In this document: positions 1 to 17,278 of the stretch, piece by piece | How positions within the stretch are numbered: the stretch's first letter is position 1 | Layout: each line of letters begins with the position of its first letter | Assembly: GCF_038502225.1 (NCBI RefSeq) | Contig: NC_091325.1 | Location: forward strand, 33,304,981 to 33,368,980 | Length of the DNA stretch: 64,000 nucleotides | Origin: Cherax quadricarinatus | Lineage: Eukaryota > Arthropoda > Malacostraca > Decapoda > Parastacidae | Direction: 5' to 3' | Notes under the pieces: model-generated | Told to the model about the DNA's origin: nothing | Databases searched by the model: none | What the model saw: only the letters and a program-made list of their open reading frames with translations | Position numbers and translations under genes: made by a program

Positions 1-182
1 GCACAGTACGTACAAGCGGTGTTTGATTTGAGTGCAGCAGCCAGTTCTGTCATTATATATGTGCTTCTTCAGTACTGTGTAGTCACAGTTGATTATTGTT
101 CACTGCCTGTATCTTGTTACATATTGATTATGTACCCATATATTTTTGTACCCGAGTTTTAAATAAAATAAAAAAAATAAAT
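1..182. other. Unique flank, possible LINE 3' tail
   Basis: This short stretch precedes the 36-bp minisatellite and holds no open gene. It ends in an A-rich segment with overlapping AATAAA hexamers. The motif GTTTTAAATAAAATAAAAAA also occurs near 59,190-59,212, at the end of what looks like a LINE 3' UTR. It may therefore be the 3' end of a related LINE, but the match is short and A-rich, so this is weak. Confidence 0.3.
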
Positions 183-3100
183 AACACTAATGCTACTCCA
201 CCATACACTTCAATAAAACACTCTGCTACCAATCCACCATACACTACAATAACACACTCTACTACCACTCTACCATACACTACAATAACACACTCTACTA
301 CCACTCTACCATACACTACAATAACACACTCTACTACCAATCCACCATACCCTACAATAACACACTCTACTACCAATCCACCATACACTACAGTAACACA
401 CTCTACTACCACTCAATAACACACTACGATAACACACTCTACTACCAATCCACCATACCCTACAATAACACACTCTACTACCCCTCTACCATACACTAAA
501 ATAACACACGCTAACACCACTCTAAAATTCATTACAATAACACACTCTACTACCACTCTACCATTCACTACAATAGCACACTCTACTACCATTCTACCAT
601 ACACTGCAATAACACACTCTACTACCACTCTACCATTCATTACAATAGCACACTCTTCTACCACTCTATCATACACTACAATAGCACACTCTACTACTAC
701 TCCACCATACACTACAACAACACACTCTACTACCACTCTGCAATACACTACAATAACACACTCTACTACCACTCTACCATACACTACAATAACACACTCT
801 ACTACCACTCTTCCATACACTACAATAACACACTCTACTACTACTCCACCATATGCTACAATAACACACTCTACTCCCACTGTACCATATACTACAATAT
901 CACACTCAACTACACTACTCTACTTACACTACAATACTACTACCACTAACACACTCTATAAGACACTACCACTCTACCATACACTACAATAAGACACTCT
1001 AGTACCATTCTAACATACACTACAATAACATACTCCACTACCACTCTACCATACACTACAATAACACACTCTACTACCACTCTACCATACACTACAATAA
1101 CACACTCTACTACCACTCTACCATACACTACAATAACACACTCTACTACCACTCTACCATACACTACAATAACACACTCTACTACCACTCCACCATACAC
1201 TACAATAACACACTCTACTACCACTCTACCATACACTACAATAACACACTCTACTACCACTCTACCATACACTACAATAACACACTCTACTACCACTCTA
1301 CCATACACTACAATAACACACTCTACTACCACTCTACCATACACTGCAATAACACACTCTACTACTACTCTACCATACACTACAATAACACACTCTACTA
1401 CCACTCTACCATACACTACAATAACACACTCTACTACCACTCTACCATACACTACAATAACACACTCTACTACCACTCTACCATACACTACAATAACACA
1501 CTCTACTACCACTCCACCATACACTACAATAACACACTCTACTACTACTCCACCATACACTACAATAACACACTCTACTACCACTCCACCATACACTACA
1601 ATAACACACTCTACTACTACTCCACCATACGCTTCAATAACACAATCTACTACTACACCATACACTACAATAACACACTCTACTACCACTACACAATACA
1701 CTACAATAACACACTGTACTACCACTCTACCATACACTACAATAACACACTCTACTACCACTCCACCATACGCTACAATAACACACTCTACTACCACTCT
1801 ACCATACACTACAATAACACACTCTACTACCACTCTACCATACACTACAATAACACACTCTACTACCACTCTACCATACACTACAATAACACACTCTACT
1901 ACCAATGTGTCATACACTACAATAACACACTCTACTACCACTCTACCATACACTGCAATAACACACTCTACTACTACTCTACCATACACTACAATAACAC
2001 ACTCTACTACCACTCTACCATACACTACAATAACACACTCTACTACCACTCTACCATACACTACAATAACACACTCTACTACCACTCTACCATACACTAC
2101 AATAACACACTCTACTACCACTCCACCATACACTACAATAACACACTCTACTACCACTCTACCATACACTACAATAACACACTCTACTACCACTCTACCA
2201 TACACTACAATAACACACTCTACTACCACTCTACCATACACTACAATAACACACTCTACTACCACTCTACCATACACTACAATAACACACTCTACTACCA
2301 CTCTACCATACACTACAATGGCACACTCTACTACCACTCTACCATACACTACAATAACACACTCTACTACCACTCTACCATACACTACAATAACAAACTC
2401 TACCACTCTCCCATACACTACAATAACACACTCTACTACCACTCTAACATACACTACAATAACACAGTCTGCTACCACTCTACCATACACTACAATAACA
2501 CACTCTACTACCACTCTTCCATACACTACAATAACACACTCTAGTACCACTCTACCACACACTACAATAACACACTCTACTACCACTCTACCATACACTA
2601 CAATAACACACTCTACTGCCACTCTACCATACACTACAATAACACACTATACTACCACTCTACCATACACTACAATAACACACTATACTACCAATCTATC
2701 ATACACTACAACAACACACTCTACTACCACTCTATAATACACTACAATAACACACTTTTCTACTACTCCTCCATACACTATAATAACACACTCTACTACC
2801 ACTCTACCATACACTACAATAACACACTCTACTACCACTCTACCATATACTACAATAACATACTCTACCACTCTATCATACACTACAATAACACACTCTA
2901 CTACCACTCCACCATACACTATAATAACACACTCTACTACGACTCTACCATATACTACAATAACATACTCTACCACTCTACCATACACTACAATACCACA
3001 CTCTACTACCACTCTACCATTCATTACAGTAACACACTCTACTACCACTCTACCATACACTACAATAGCACACTCTACTAACACTCTACTATACACTACA

Positions 3101-6100
3101 ATAACACACTCTATTACCACTCTAAACTACACTACAATAACACACTCTACTACAACTCTACCATACACTACAATAACACATTCTACTACCACTCTACCAT
3201 ACACTACAATAACACCCTCTGTTACCACTCTACCATAAACAACAATAACACACTCTTCTACCACTCTCCCACTCACTACAACAACACACTCTACTATGAC
3301 TCTACCATACACTAAAATAACACACTCTACTACCACTCTACCATACACTGCAATAACACACTCTACTACGACTTTACCATACACTACAATAACACACTCT
3401 ACTACCACTCTACCATACACTACAATAACACACTCTACTACGACTTTACCATACACTACAATAACACACTCTACTATCACTCTACCATACACTACAATAA
3501 CACACTCTACTACCACTCTACCATACACTACAATAACACACTCTACTACCACTCTACCATACACTACAATAACACACTCTACTACCACTCTACCATACAC
3601 TACAATAACACACACTACTACCACTCTACCATACATTACAATAACACACTCTACTGCCACACTATCATACACTATAATAACACACTCTACTACCACTCTA
3701 CCATACACTACAATAACACACTCTACTACCACTCTACCATTCACTACAATAACACACTCTACTACCACTCTACCATACACTACAATAACACACTCTACTA
3801 CCACTCTACCATACACTACAATAACACACTCTACTACTACTCCACCATACACTACAATAACACACTCTACTACTACATCACAATACGCTACAATAACACA
3901 CTTTACTACTACTCCACCATACACTAAAATAAGACACTCTACTACCACTCCACCATACACAACAATAACACACTCTACTACCACTCCAATATACGCTACA
4001 ATAACACACTCTACTACAACTCCACCTTGCACTACAATAACACACTCTACTACCATAATACACTACAATAACACACTACACTACCAACACTACAAAAACA
4101 CACTCAACTACCAGTCTTCCATACACTACAATAACACACTCATCTACCACTCTACCATACACTTCAATAACACACTCTAATTCCACTCTACCATACTCTA
4201 CAATAACACACTCTACTACAACTCTACCATACACTACAAAAGCACACTCTACTACCACTCTACCATACACTACAATAACACACACTACTACCACTCTACC
4301 AACTACCACCAACACACTACAATAACACACTCATCTACCACTCTACCATACACTACAATAACACACTCTACTACCACTCTACCATACACTACAAAAACAC
4401 ATTCTACTACCACTCTACCATACACTACAATAACACACTCTACTACCACTCTACCATACACATAATAACACTCAACTACCAATCTACCATACACTTCAAC
4501 AACACACTCAACTACCACTCTACCATACACTACAATAACACACTCAACTACCACTCTACCATACACTACAATAACACACTCTACTAACACTCTACCATAC
4601 ACTACAAAAGCACACTCTACTACCACTCTACCATACACTACAATAACACACACTACTACCACTCTACCATACACTGCAGTAACACACTCTACTACTTCTC
4701 TACCATACACTACAATAACGCACTCTACTACCACTCTACCATAAACTACAATAACACACTCTACTACCACTCTACCATACATTACAAAAACACACTCTAC
4801 TACCACTCTTCCTTACACTACAATAACACACTCTACTACCACTCTACCATACACTACAATAATACACTCTACTACCACTCTACCATACACTACAATAACA
4901 CACTCTACTACCAATCTACCATACACTAGAATAACACACTCTACTACCACTCTACCGTACACTACAATAGCACACTCTACTACCACTCTACCATACACTA
5001 CAATAACACATTCTACTACCACTCTACCATACACTGTAATAACATACTCTACTACCACTATATCATACACTGCAATAACACACTCTACTACCACTCTACC
5101 ATACACTACAATAACACGCTCTACTACCACTATACCAAACACGACAACAGCACACTCTACTACCACTCTACCGTACACTAAAATAGCACACTCTGTTACC
5201 ACTCTACCATACACTACAATAAAACACTCCACTACCAATCCACCATACACTACAATAACACACTGTACTACGACTCTACCATACACTACAATAACACACT
5301 CTGCTATCACTCTACCATACACTACAATACACTACAATAACACACTCTAACTCTACTCTACCACTCTACCATAAACAACAATAACACACTCTTCTACCAC
5401 TCTCCAACTCACTACAACAACACACTCTACTATGACTCTACCATACACTAAAATAACACACTCTACTACCACTCTACCATACACTACAATAACACACTCT
5501 ACTACTCTACCAACAACAATAACACACTCTACTACCACTCTCCAACTCACTACAAAAACACACTCTACTACCACTCCACCATACAGTACAATAACACACT
5601 CTAATACCACATTCCCATACACTATAATAACACACTCTACTACCACTATACCATACACTGCAATAACACACACTACTACCACTCTACCGTACACTACAAT
5701 AGCACACTACTTCCACTCTACCATACACTACAATAAGACACTCTAGTACCATTCTAACATACACTACAATAACATACTCCACTACCACTCTACCATACAC
5801 TACAATAACACAGTCTACTACCACTCTACTATACACTACAATAACACACTCTACTACTACTCCAAAATACACTATAATAACACACTCTACTACCACTCTA
5901 CCATATACTACAATAACATACTCTACCATACACTACAATAACAAACTCTATTACCACTCCACCAGACACTACAATAACACACTCTACTACCACTCTACCA
6001 TACAATACAATAACACACTCTACTATCTACCATTCTACAATAACACACTCTACTACACTACCATACACTACACACTCTACTACCACTCTACCATACACTA

Positions 6101-9100
6101 CAATACCACTCTACTATCACTCTACTATACACTACACACTCTACCATACACTACAATAACACACTCTACTACACTCTACCATACACTACTACCATACACT
6201 ACAATAACACACACTACTCAACATACTCTACCATACACTACAATAACACACTAACACACTCTACTACCACTACACTCTACCATACACTACAATAACACAC
6301 TCTACTACTACACTCTACCATACACTACAATAACACACTCTACTACCACTCTACCAATACACTACAATAACACACTCTACTACCACTCTACCATACACTA
6401 CAATAACACACTCTACTACCACTCCTACTACAATACTACACTCCTCTACACTACAATAACACACTCTACTACCACTCTACCATACACTACAATAACACAC
6501 TCTACTACCACTCTACCATACACTACAATAACACACTCTACTACCACTCTCCACCATACACTACAATAACACACTCTACTACCACTCTACCATACTACAA
6601 TAACACACTCTACTACCATACACTACAATAAACACACTACTACTACACTCTACCATACACTACAATAACACACTCTACTACCACTCTACCATACACTACA
6701 ATAACCACCACTCTATACACTACACTACAATAACACACTCAACTACCACTCTACCATACAGTACAATAACACACTCAACTACCACTCTACCATACACTAC
6801 AATAACACACTCTACTACCACTCTACCATACACTACAATAACACACTCTACTACCACTCTACCATACACTACAATAACACACTCTACTACCACTCTACCA
6901 TACACTACAATAACACACTCTACTACTACTCTACCATACACTACAATAACACACTCTACTACCACTCTACCATACACTACAATAACACACTCTACTACCA
7001 CTCTTCCATACACTACAATAACACTCTCAACTACCACCCTACCATACACTGCAATAACACACTCTACTACCACTCTACCATACACTACAATAACACACTC
7101 TACTACCACTCTACCATACACTACAATAACACACTCTACTACCACTCTACCATACACTACAATAACACACTCTACTACTACTCTACCATACACTACAATA
7201 ACACACTCTACTACCACTCTACCATACACTACAATAACACACTCTACTACCACTCTACCATACACTACAATAACACACTCTACTACCACTCTACCATACA
7301 CTGCAATAACACACTCTACTACCACTCTACCATTCATTACAATAGCACACTCTACTACCACTCTATCATACACTACAATAACACACTCTACAACCTCTCT
7401 ACCATTCATTACAATAACACACTCTACTTCAACTCTACCATACACGGCAATAACACACTCTACTACCACTCTACCATTCACTACAATAACACACTCTACT
7501 ACCACTCTACCATACACTACAATAACACACTCTACTACCACCCTGTCATACACTACAATAACTCATTCTACTACCGCTCTACCATTCATTACAATAAGAC
7601 ACTCTACTACCACTCTACCATACACTACAATGCCTCACTCTACTACCACTCTACCATTCATTTCAATAACACACTCTACTACCACTCTACCATACACTAC
7701 AATAGCACAATCTACTACCACTCTACCATACACTGCAATAACACACTCTACTACCACTCTACCATACACTACAATAACACACTCTACTACCACTCCACCA
7801 TACACTACAATAACACACTCTACTACCACTCAACCATACACTACAATAACACACTCTACTACCACTCTACCATACACTACAATAACACACTCTACTACCA
7901 CTCTACCATACACTACAATAACACACTCTACTACCACTCTACCATACACTACAATAACACACTCTACTACCACTCCACCATACACTACAATAACACACTC
8001 TACTACTACTCCACCATACACTACAACAACACACTCTACTACCACTCTACAATACACTACAATAACACACTTTTCTACTACTCCTCCATACACTTTAATA
8101 ACACACTCTACTTCCACTCTACCAAACACTTCAATAACACACTCTACTACTACTCTCCTATGCACTACAATAACACACTCTATTATCACTACCGTACACT
8201 ACAGTAACACACTCTACTACCATTCCACCATACACTACAATAACACACTCTACTACCACTCTACATTCATTACAATAACACACTCTACTACCACTCTAAC
8301 ATACACTACAATAACACCACTCCACCAAACACTACAATGGCACACTCTACTGCCACTCTACCATACACTACAATAACACACTCTCCTACCACTCTACCAT
8401 ACACTACAATAACACACTCTACTACCACTTTCCCATTCACTACAATAACACACTTTACTGTCACTACCATGCACTACAATAACACACTCTACTAAAACTC
8501 CACCATACACTGCAATAACACACTCTAATACTTCTCCACCAAATACTACCTTAAAACTCTGTACTACCAATCCACCATAAACTACAATAACACACTCTAC
8601 TACCACTCTTCCATACACTACAATAACACACTCTATTACCACTCTACCATACTCTAGAATAACACACTCTACTAAAACTCTACCATACACTACAATAACA
8701 CACTCTACTACCACTCTACCATACACTACAATAACACACTCTACTACCACTCTACCTTACACTAGAATAACACACTCTACTACTACTCTACCATACACTA
8801 CAATAACACACTCTACTACCACTCTACCATACACTACAATAACACACTCTACTACCACTCTACCATACACTACAATAACACACTCTACTACCAATCTACC
8901 ATACACTAGAAAAACACACTCTACTAAAACTCTACTATTCACTACAATAACACAGTCTACTACCACTCTACCATACACTACAATAACACACTCTACTTCT
9001 ATACCATACACTATAATAACACACACTACTACCACTCTAACATACACTAGAATAACACACTCTACTAAAACTCTACTGTACACTACAATAGCACAGTCTA

Positions 9101-12100
9101 CTACCACTCTTCCATACACTACAATAACACACTCTACTACTACTCCACTATACACTATAATAACACACTCTACTAACATTCTACCATATACTACAATAAC
9201 ATACTCTACTACCACTCTACCATACACTACAATAACACTCTCTACTACCACTCTACCATACACTACAATAACACACTCTACTAGCACCTCACCATATACT
9301 ACAATAACACACTCTACTACTACTCTACCATACACTACAACAACACACTCTACTTCCACTCTACAATACACTACAGTAACACACTCTTCTACTTCTCCTC
9401 CATACACTTTAATAACACACTCTACTTCCACTCTACCATACACTACAATAACACACTCTACTATCACTCTACCATACACTACAATAACACACTCTACAAC
9501 TACTCCACCATACACTACAATAACACACTCTTCTACCACTGAACCATATACTACAAAAACACACTCAACTACCAGTCTACCATACACTACAATAACACAC
9601 TCATCTACCACTCTACCATACACTACAATAGCACACTCTACTAACACTCTTCCATACACTACAATAACACACTCTACTACCACTTCTCCACCATACACAC
9701 TCATCTACCACTCTACCATACACTACAAAAACACATTCTACTACAGCTCCACCATACACTACAAAAACACTCTCTACTACCACTCTACCATACACTTCAA
9801 TAACACACTCTACTAACACTCTACTATACACTACAATAACACACTCTATTACCACTCTAAACTACACTACAATAACACACTCAACTACCACTCTACCATA
9901 CGCTCCAATAACACACTCTACTACTATACCATACACTACAATAACACACTCTACTACCACTCTACCATACACTACAATAACACACTCTACTACCACTCTT
10001 CCATACACTACAATAACACACTCTACTACCACTCTACCTTCCACTAGAATAACGCACTCTACTACTACTCTACCATGCACTGCAATAACACACTCTACTA
10101 CCAATCTACCATACACTACAATAACCCACTCTACTGCCACTCTACCATACACTACAATAACACACTCTACTACCACTCTACCATACACTAGAATAACACA
10201 TTCTACTAAAACTCTACTATACACTACAATAACACACTCTGCTACTACTCCACTATACACTGTAATAACACACTCTACTACCACTCTACCATATACTACA
10301 ATAACATACTCTACTACCACTCTACAATACACTACAATAACGCACTCTACTACCACTCCACAATACACTACAAAAACACACTCTGATACTACTCCACCAT
10401 ACACTACAACAACACACTCTACTACCACTCTACAATACACTATAGTAACACACTGTTCTACTTCTCCACCATTCACTTAACACACTCTACTACCACTCTA
10501 CCATACACTACAATAACACACTCATCTACCACTCTACCACACACTACAATAACACACTCTACTAACACTCTTCCATACACTACAATAACACACTCTACTA
10601 CCACTCTACCATACACTACAATAACCCACTGTACTACCACTCTACCATACACTACAATAACACACTCTACTACCATCTCTACCATACACTAGAATAACAC
10701 ACTCTTCTACTACTCTACCATACACTACAATAACACACTCTACTACCACTCTACCATACACTACAATAACACAGTCTACTACCACTCTACCATAGACTAC
10801 AATAACACACTCTTCTACTACTCCACCATACACTATAATAACACACTCTACTACCACTCTGTTATATACTACAATAACATACTCTACTACCACTCTACCA
10901 TACACTACAATAACACACTCTACTACTACTCTACCATACACTATAATAACACACTCTATTACCACTCTATTATATACTTCAATAACATACTCTGCTACCA
11001 CTCTACCATACACTACAATAACACACTCTACTACCACTCCGCCATGCACTACAATAACACACTCTACTACCACTCCACCATACACTACAATAATACACTC
11101 TACTACTACTCCACCATACACTACAACAACACACTCTACTACTACTCCAACATATGCTACAATAACACACTCTACTCCCACTGTACCATATACTACAATA
11201 ACACACTCAACTACCAATCTACCATACACTACAATAACACACTCAACTACCACTCTACCATACACTACAATAACACACTCAACTATCACTCTACCATACA
11301 CTACAATAACACACTCTACTAATACTCTACCATACACTACAATAACACTCTCTGCTACCACTCTACCATACACTACAATAACACACTCAACTACCACTCT
11401 ACCATTCACTACAATAACACACTCTACTACTACTCTACCATACACTACAATAACACACTCTACTACCACACTACCATAAACTACAATAACACTCTCTACT
11501 ACCACTCTACCTTACACTAGAATAACACACTCTACTACTACTCTACCATACACTACAATAACACACTCTACTACCACTCTACCATAAACTACAATAACAC
11601 ACTCTACTACCACTCTACCATACACTACAATAACACACTCATCTACCACTCTTCCTTACACTAGAATAACACACTCTACTACTACTCTACCATACACTAC
11701 AATAACACACTCTACTACCACTCTACCATACTCTACAATAACACACTCTACTACCACTCTACCATACACTATAATAACACTACTACCACTCTACCTTACA
11801 CTAGAATAACACACTCTACTACTACTCTACCATACACTACAATAACACACTCTACTACCACTCTACCATACACTATAATAACACTACTACCAATCTACCT
11901 TACACTAGAATAACACACTCTACTACTACTCTACCATACACTACAATAACACACTCTACTACTACTCTACCATACTCTACAATAACACACTCTACTACCA
12001 CTCTACCATACACTACAATAACACACTCTACTAACACTCCACCATACATTACAATAACACACTCAACTACCACTCTACCATTCACTACAATAACACACTC

Positions 12101-13836
12101 TACTACCACTCTACCATACTCTACAATAACACACTCTACTACCAATCTACCATACACTAGAATAACACACTCTACTAAGACTCTGCTATTCACTTCAATA
12201 ACCCAGTCTACTACTTCTCTACTATACACTACAAAAACACACACTACTACTACTCTACCATACACTTCAATAACACACTCTACTACCACTCCACCATACA
12301 CTTCAATAACACACTCTACTACTACTTCACTATACTCTATAATAACACACTCTACTACCACTCTTCCATATACTACAATGACATACTCTACTACCACTCT
12401 ACCATACGCTACAATAACACACTCTACTACCACTCCACCATAATCTACAATAACACACTCTACTATCACTCTACCATACACTACAATAACACACTCTACT
12501 TACCACTCTACCATACCATACTACAATAACACACTCTACTACCACTCTACCATACACTACAACTAACACACTTTACTACTACTCTACCATACACTACAAT
12601 AACACACTCTACTACTACTCTACCATACTCTACAATAACACACTCTACTACCACTCTACCATACACTACAATAATACATTACAATAACACACTCAACTAC
12701 CACTCTACCATTCACTACAATAACACACTCTACTACCACTCTACCATACTCTACAATAACACACTCTGCTACCAATCTACCATACACTAGAATAACACAC
12801 TCTACTAAGACTCTGCTATTCACCTCAATAACCCAGTCTACTACTACTCTACCATACTCTACAATAACACACTCTACTACCACTCTACCATACATTACAA
12901 TAACACACTCAACTACCACTCTACCATTCACTACAATAACACACACTACTACTACTCTACCATACACTACAATAACACACTCTACTACCACTCTACCATA
13001 CACTACAATAACACACTCTACTACCACTCTACCATACACTACAATAACACACTCTACTACCACTCTACCTTACACTAGAATAACACACTCTACTACTACT
13101 CTACCATACACTACAATAACACACTCTACTACCACTCTACCATACTCTACAATAACACACTCTACTACCACTCTACCATACACTACAATAACGCACTCAA
13201 CTACCACTCTACCATACACTACAATAACACACTCTACTAACACTCTACGATACATTACAATAACACACTCAACTACCACTCTACCATTCACTACAATAAC
13301 ACACTCAACTACCACTCTACCATACACTACAATAACACACTCTACTAACACTCTGCCATACAATACAATAACACACTCTACTAACAATTTACCATACACT
13401 ACAATAACACACTCTACTACCACTCTACCATGCACTACAATAACACGTTCAACTACCACTCCACAATACACTACAATAACACTACTACCAATCCACCAAA
13501 CACTACAATAACACACTCATACTACCATACAGTACTAACACATAACTACTCTACATATAAACACACTCAACTACCACTGTACCATACACTACAATAACAC
13601 ATTCTACTACTACACCATACACTACAATAACACACTCTACTACCACTCCACCATACACTACAATAACACACTCTACTACCACTCCACCATACACTACAAT
13701 AACACACTCTACTACCACTCTACCATACACTACAATAACACACTCTACTACCACTCCACCATACACTACAATAACACACTCTACTACCACTCCACCATAC
13801 ACTACAATAACACACTGTACTGCCAATCTTCCAATC
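183..13836. repeat. 36-bp minisatellite, about 13.6 kb
   Basis: The unit is 36 bp and reads roughly TACCATACACTACAATAACA followed by CACTCTACTACCACTC. About 380 copies stand in one orientation. Copies differ by single substitutions (CTC/CTA, TAC/TTC, ACC/ACT), a few are shortened, and blocks of near-identical units alternate with diverged ones, as expected from unequal exchange or slippage. Because 36 is divisible by three, frames stay open on both strands, reading a 12-residue repeat TTLPYTTITHST on plus and VVVECVIVVYGR on minus. Open frames on both strands and the absence of any non-repeat coding part argue against a protein gene. Confidence 0.97.
5930..6720. repeat. Disordered stretch inside the 36-bp minisatellite
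   Basis: The repeat loses its period here. Units are cut to fragments such as CTACACTCTACCATACACTA with irregular spacing, and no long open frame survives on either strand, unlike the arrays on both sides. Either this is an old, decayed segment or, more likely, a place where read consensus failed in the array. Confidence 0.6.
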
Positions 13837-14856
13837 ACTGCGCTACGTAGGCACAAAAAAGTTATCCAATTATATTTGAATTTTTAAAGCTCGTCCATTT
13901 TTTCGCTTGCCTGTGATTACATACGTTGTGGGGTGCATAAATTACTCGCAGTATGTTTACAAACTAGGGATGAAAAAATTCTTCACTCAATAACTTTTCG
14001 CTGCTAGATTTGCTGAATTTGTTTTTCATTTTGTTTATGTACATGATGTCAACATGTGCCATACATTCTCTGGTAAGCATCTAACAGAACGCCTTAAATA
14101 CCCTTTATCTCAAATCTGGACCTCAATGAATATCACAAAATATGACGAGACATGTCTCAGGCAATAACCCGGGAATAATGAGGATCCTTCATCCCACCCT
14201 GGTAGTGTAACTTGCTATGCTCTAAGCCATTAGTAGCCCTCGGTACTCGAGGACACTGTCTACAACACATTTCATCTAGAGGACACAGCAAGATTAGCTG
14301 AATGATACCTTATTATGCTTTTTGACTTTGTCAATTGATTTGCAAGACCACTGGCAAATTATTCTTATCAAAAATGCTTCCATGATGTCGAAATTTTCAT
14401 AAGTGATCAACGTGTAAATTTCTCGCATAGTCGAATACGGAAAGTGAAATAGGCGAGTGGAAGACTTAAATTTCAGGAAATTTGAAAGTGCCGAATCTGT
14501 CGGAGTCCTAGAAGGCACTGCTGCGACAGAGATACATATAGTCAACGTTCAATTACAAGTAAACCCAAAGTCAAAAAGTCAAGGGAAAGCCATGTGGGTT
14601 AGTGAGTGATTTGTGAGGTAACATATAGTCAGTGCGATAGGATAACGAACAAACAAAAGGAAGAAAGTAACAAAAATAAAAGCAGTGAATGTGGCAGTAG
14701 GCTTCCATTGTTTACTGATTCTCGGCTGTGTCATGAATAAGGAAACAAGTGAAGTTACAAGCAAAGTGGAATCACTTGAGGGCGGGTGAAGAATATGTAT
14801 ACATATACATAAAATTACTACAACAAGACAGTGCAGAGGGGGAACTAAGTGATTGA
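13837..14856. other. Unique sequence, no gene seen
   Basis: AT-rich sequence between the minisatellite and a CR1 LINE. Short open stretches here (minus strand, 14,294-14,545 and 14,579-14,764) have no recognisable motif. I see no RNA gene or clear repeat. Confidence 0.6.
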
Positions 14857-16845
14857 ATGAGCCATTGGTTCACCCAAAGGTGCAGGGAGGCAAAACCAAA
14901 GTGTGCTATGGAATGCAAGAAGTACAGAGGGCAAAGGAACCAGAACAAGGAGAACAGTCGTAGAGCCAGAAATGAATATGTACAGGTAACAAGGGAGGCC
15001 CAACGACAATATAAAAACGATATGCAGCAAAAGCCAAATCTGACCCGAAGCTGTTTTACAGCCACATCAGGAGGAAAACAACAAAGATCAGGTAATCAGG
15101 CTAATGAAGGAAGGAGGAGAGACAACAAGAAACGACCGCCAAGTATGTGAGGAATTCAACATGAGATTCAAAGAAGTGTTCACAGAGGAGACAAAAGGGA
15201 CTCCAGAAAGACGGAGCGGTGGGGTACACCACCAAGTGCTGGACACAATACATACAACCGAGGAAGAAGTGAAGAGGCTTCTGAGTGAGCTAGATACCTC
15301 AAAGGCGAAGGGGCCGGATAATATCTCTCCATGGGTCCTGAGAGAGGGAACAGAGGCACTGTGTGTGTCATTAACATCAATATGCAACACATCTATCGAA
15401 ACAGGGAGATTACAAGAGGTATGGAAGACAGCAAGTGTAGTCCCAATTTTTAAAAAAAAGGGAGGCAGACATGAAGCACTACACTACAGACCAGTGTCAC
15501 TGGCATATATAGTTTGCAAAGTCATGGAGAAGATTATCAGGAGAAAAGTGGTGGAACACCTAGAAAGGAATGAGCTCATCAAAAGCAGTCATCACGGTTT
15601 CAGGGACGGGAAATCCTGTCTCAAACCTACTGGAGTTCTATGACAGGCTTACAGCAGTAAGACAAGAGAATTAGGGGTGGGTAGATTGCATTTTCTTGGA
15701 ATGTAAGAAGGTGTTTGACACAGTTCCGCACAAGAGATTGGTGCAAAAACTGGAGGACCAGGCAGGGATAAAAGGGAAGGCACTACAATGGATAAAGGAA
15801 TACTTGTCAGGAAGACAGCAGCGACTCATGGTACGTGGCGAGGTGTCAGAGTGGGCGCCTGTGATCAGCGGGGTTTAACAGGGGTCAGTCCTACGACCAG
15901 TGCTGCTTCTGGTATTTGTGAACGATATGACGGAAGGAATAGACTCCGAAGTGTCCCTGTTTGCAATGATGTGAAGTTGACGAGAAGAATTCAATCGGAC
16001 GAGGACCAGGCAGAACTACAAAGGGATCTGGACAGGATGCGGACCTGGTCCAACAATTGGGCCCTGGAGTTCAACCCCACCAAGTGCAAAGTCATGAAGA
16101 TTGGGGAAGGGCAAAGAAGACAGCAGACGGAGTACGGTCTAAGGGGCCGGAACTATAAACCTCACTCAAGGAAAAAGATCTTGGGGTGAGTATAACAACA
16201 GGCACATCTCCTGAGACGCACATCAACCAAATAACTGCTGCAGCATATGGGCGCCTAGCAAACCTAAGAACAGCATTCTGACAACTTAATAAAGAATCGT
16301 TCAGGACACTATACTCTGTGTACGTTAGGCCCATATTAGAGTAAGCGGCTCCAGTTTGGAACCCACACCTAGCCAAGCACGTAGAGAAACTAGAGAAGGT
16401 GCAAAGGTTTGCAACAAGACTAGTCCCAGAGCTAAGAGGTATGTCCAACGAAGAGAGGTTAAAGGAAATCAACCTGACGACACTGGAGGACAGGAGAGAT
16501 AGGGAGGGCATGATAACGACATATAAAATACTGAGAGGAATTGACAAGGTGGACAGAGGCAGAATGTTCCAGAGATTGGACACAGCAACAAGGGGACACA
16601 GTTGTAATTTGAAGACTGAGATGAATCACAGACATGTTAGAAAGTGTTTTTTCAGTCACAGAGTAGTCAGGAAATGGAATAGTTTGGGAAACAATGTAGT
16701 GGAGGCAGGATCCATTCATAGCTTCAAGAAGAGGTATGATACAATTCATGGTGCAGGTTGAGTGACCCTGTTGTGGTCAGTGAAGAAGCGGGGCCAGGAG
16801 CTGTGACTCGACACCTGCAGTCAAAACTAGGTGAATACGCAAACG
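14857..16845 (+). pseudogene. CR1-clade LINE, RT part, decayed (copy A)
   Basis: This is the C-terminal half of a non-LTR retrotransposon polyprotein, a nuclear reverse transcriptase that works by target-primed reverse transcription. In order it shows the linker (14,857-15,150), the RT fingers and palm start (15,104-15,643, with GPDNISPW and HYRPVSL), a KAFDTVP-like block (about 15,700), SGRQQRLMVRGEVSEW, the KFNPTKCKVMKIG-like region and the C-terminal LEYA.PVWNPHL region to the stop near 16,761. It is broken by several frameshifts and stops, including a stop after VISGV where PQGSVLGP should follow (about 15,878). The catalytic FADD site is hit by a 1-base deletion near 15,965. The 3' UTR carries the GAGGCGGGGCCAGGAGCT-type block seen in other copies and ends in (CA)n. 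CR1 is chosen from the RT and C-terminal motifs. Confidence 0.88.
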
Positions 16846-17272
<427 letters not shown>

Positions 17273-17278
17273 GAGCGC

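Noticed and set aside
946..2634. 562-residue minus-strand repeat protein
   Set aside because: Pure 36-bp minisatellite, open on both strands, with no non-repeat domain or signal for translation.
1..13836. CRISPR-like array from the regular 36-bp repeats
   Set aside because: Units are contiguous with no spacers, and the DNA is animal.
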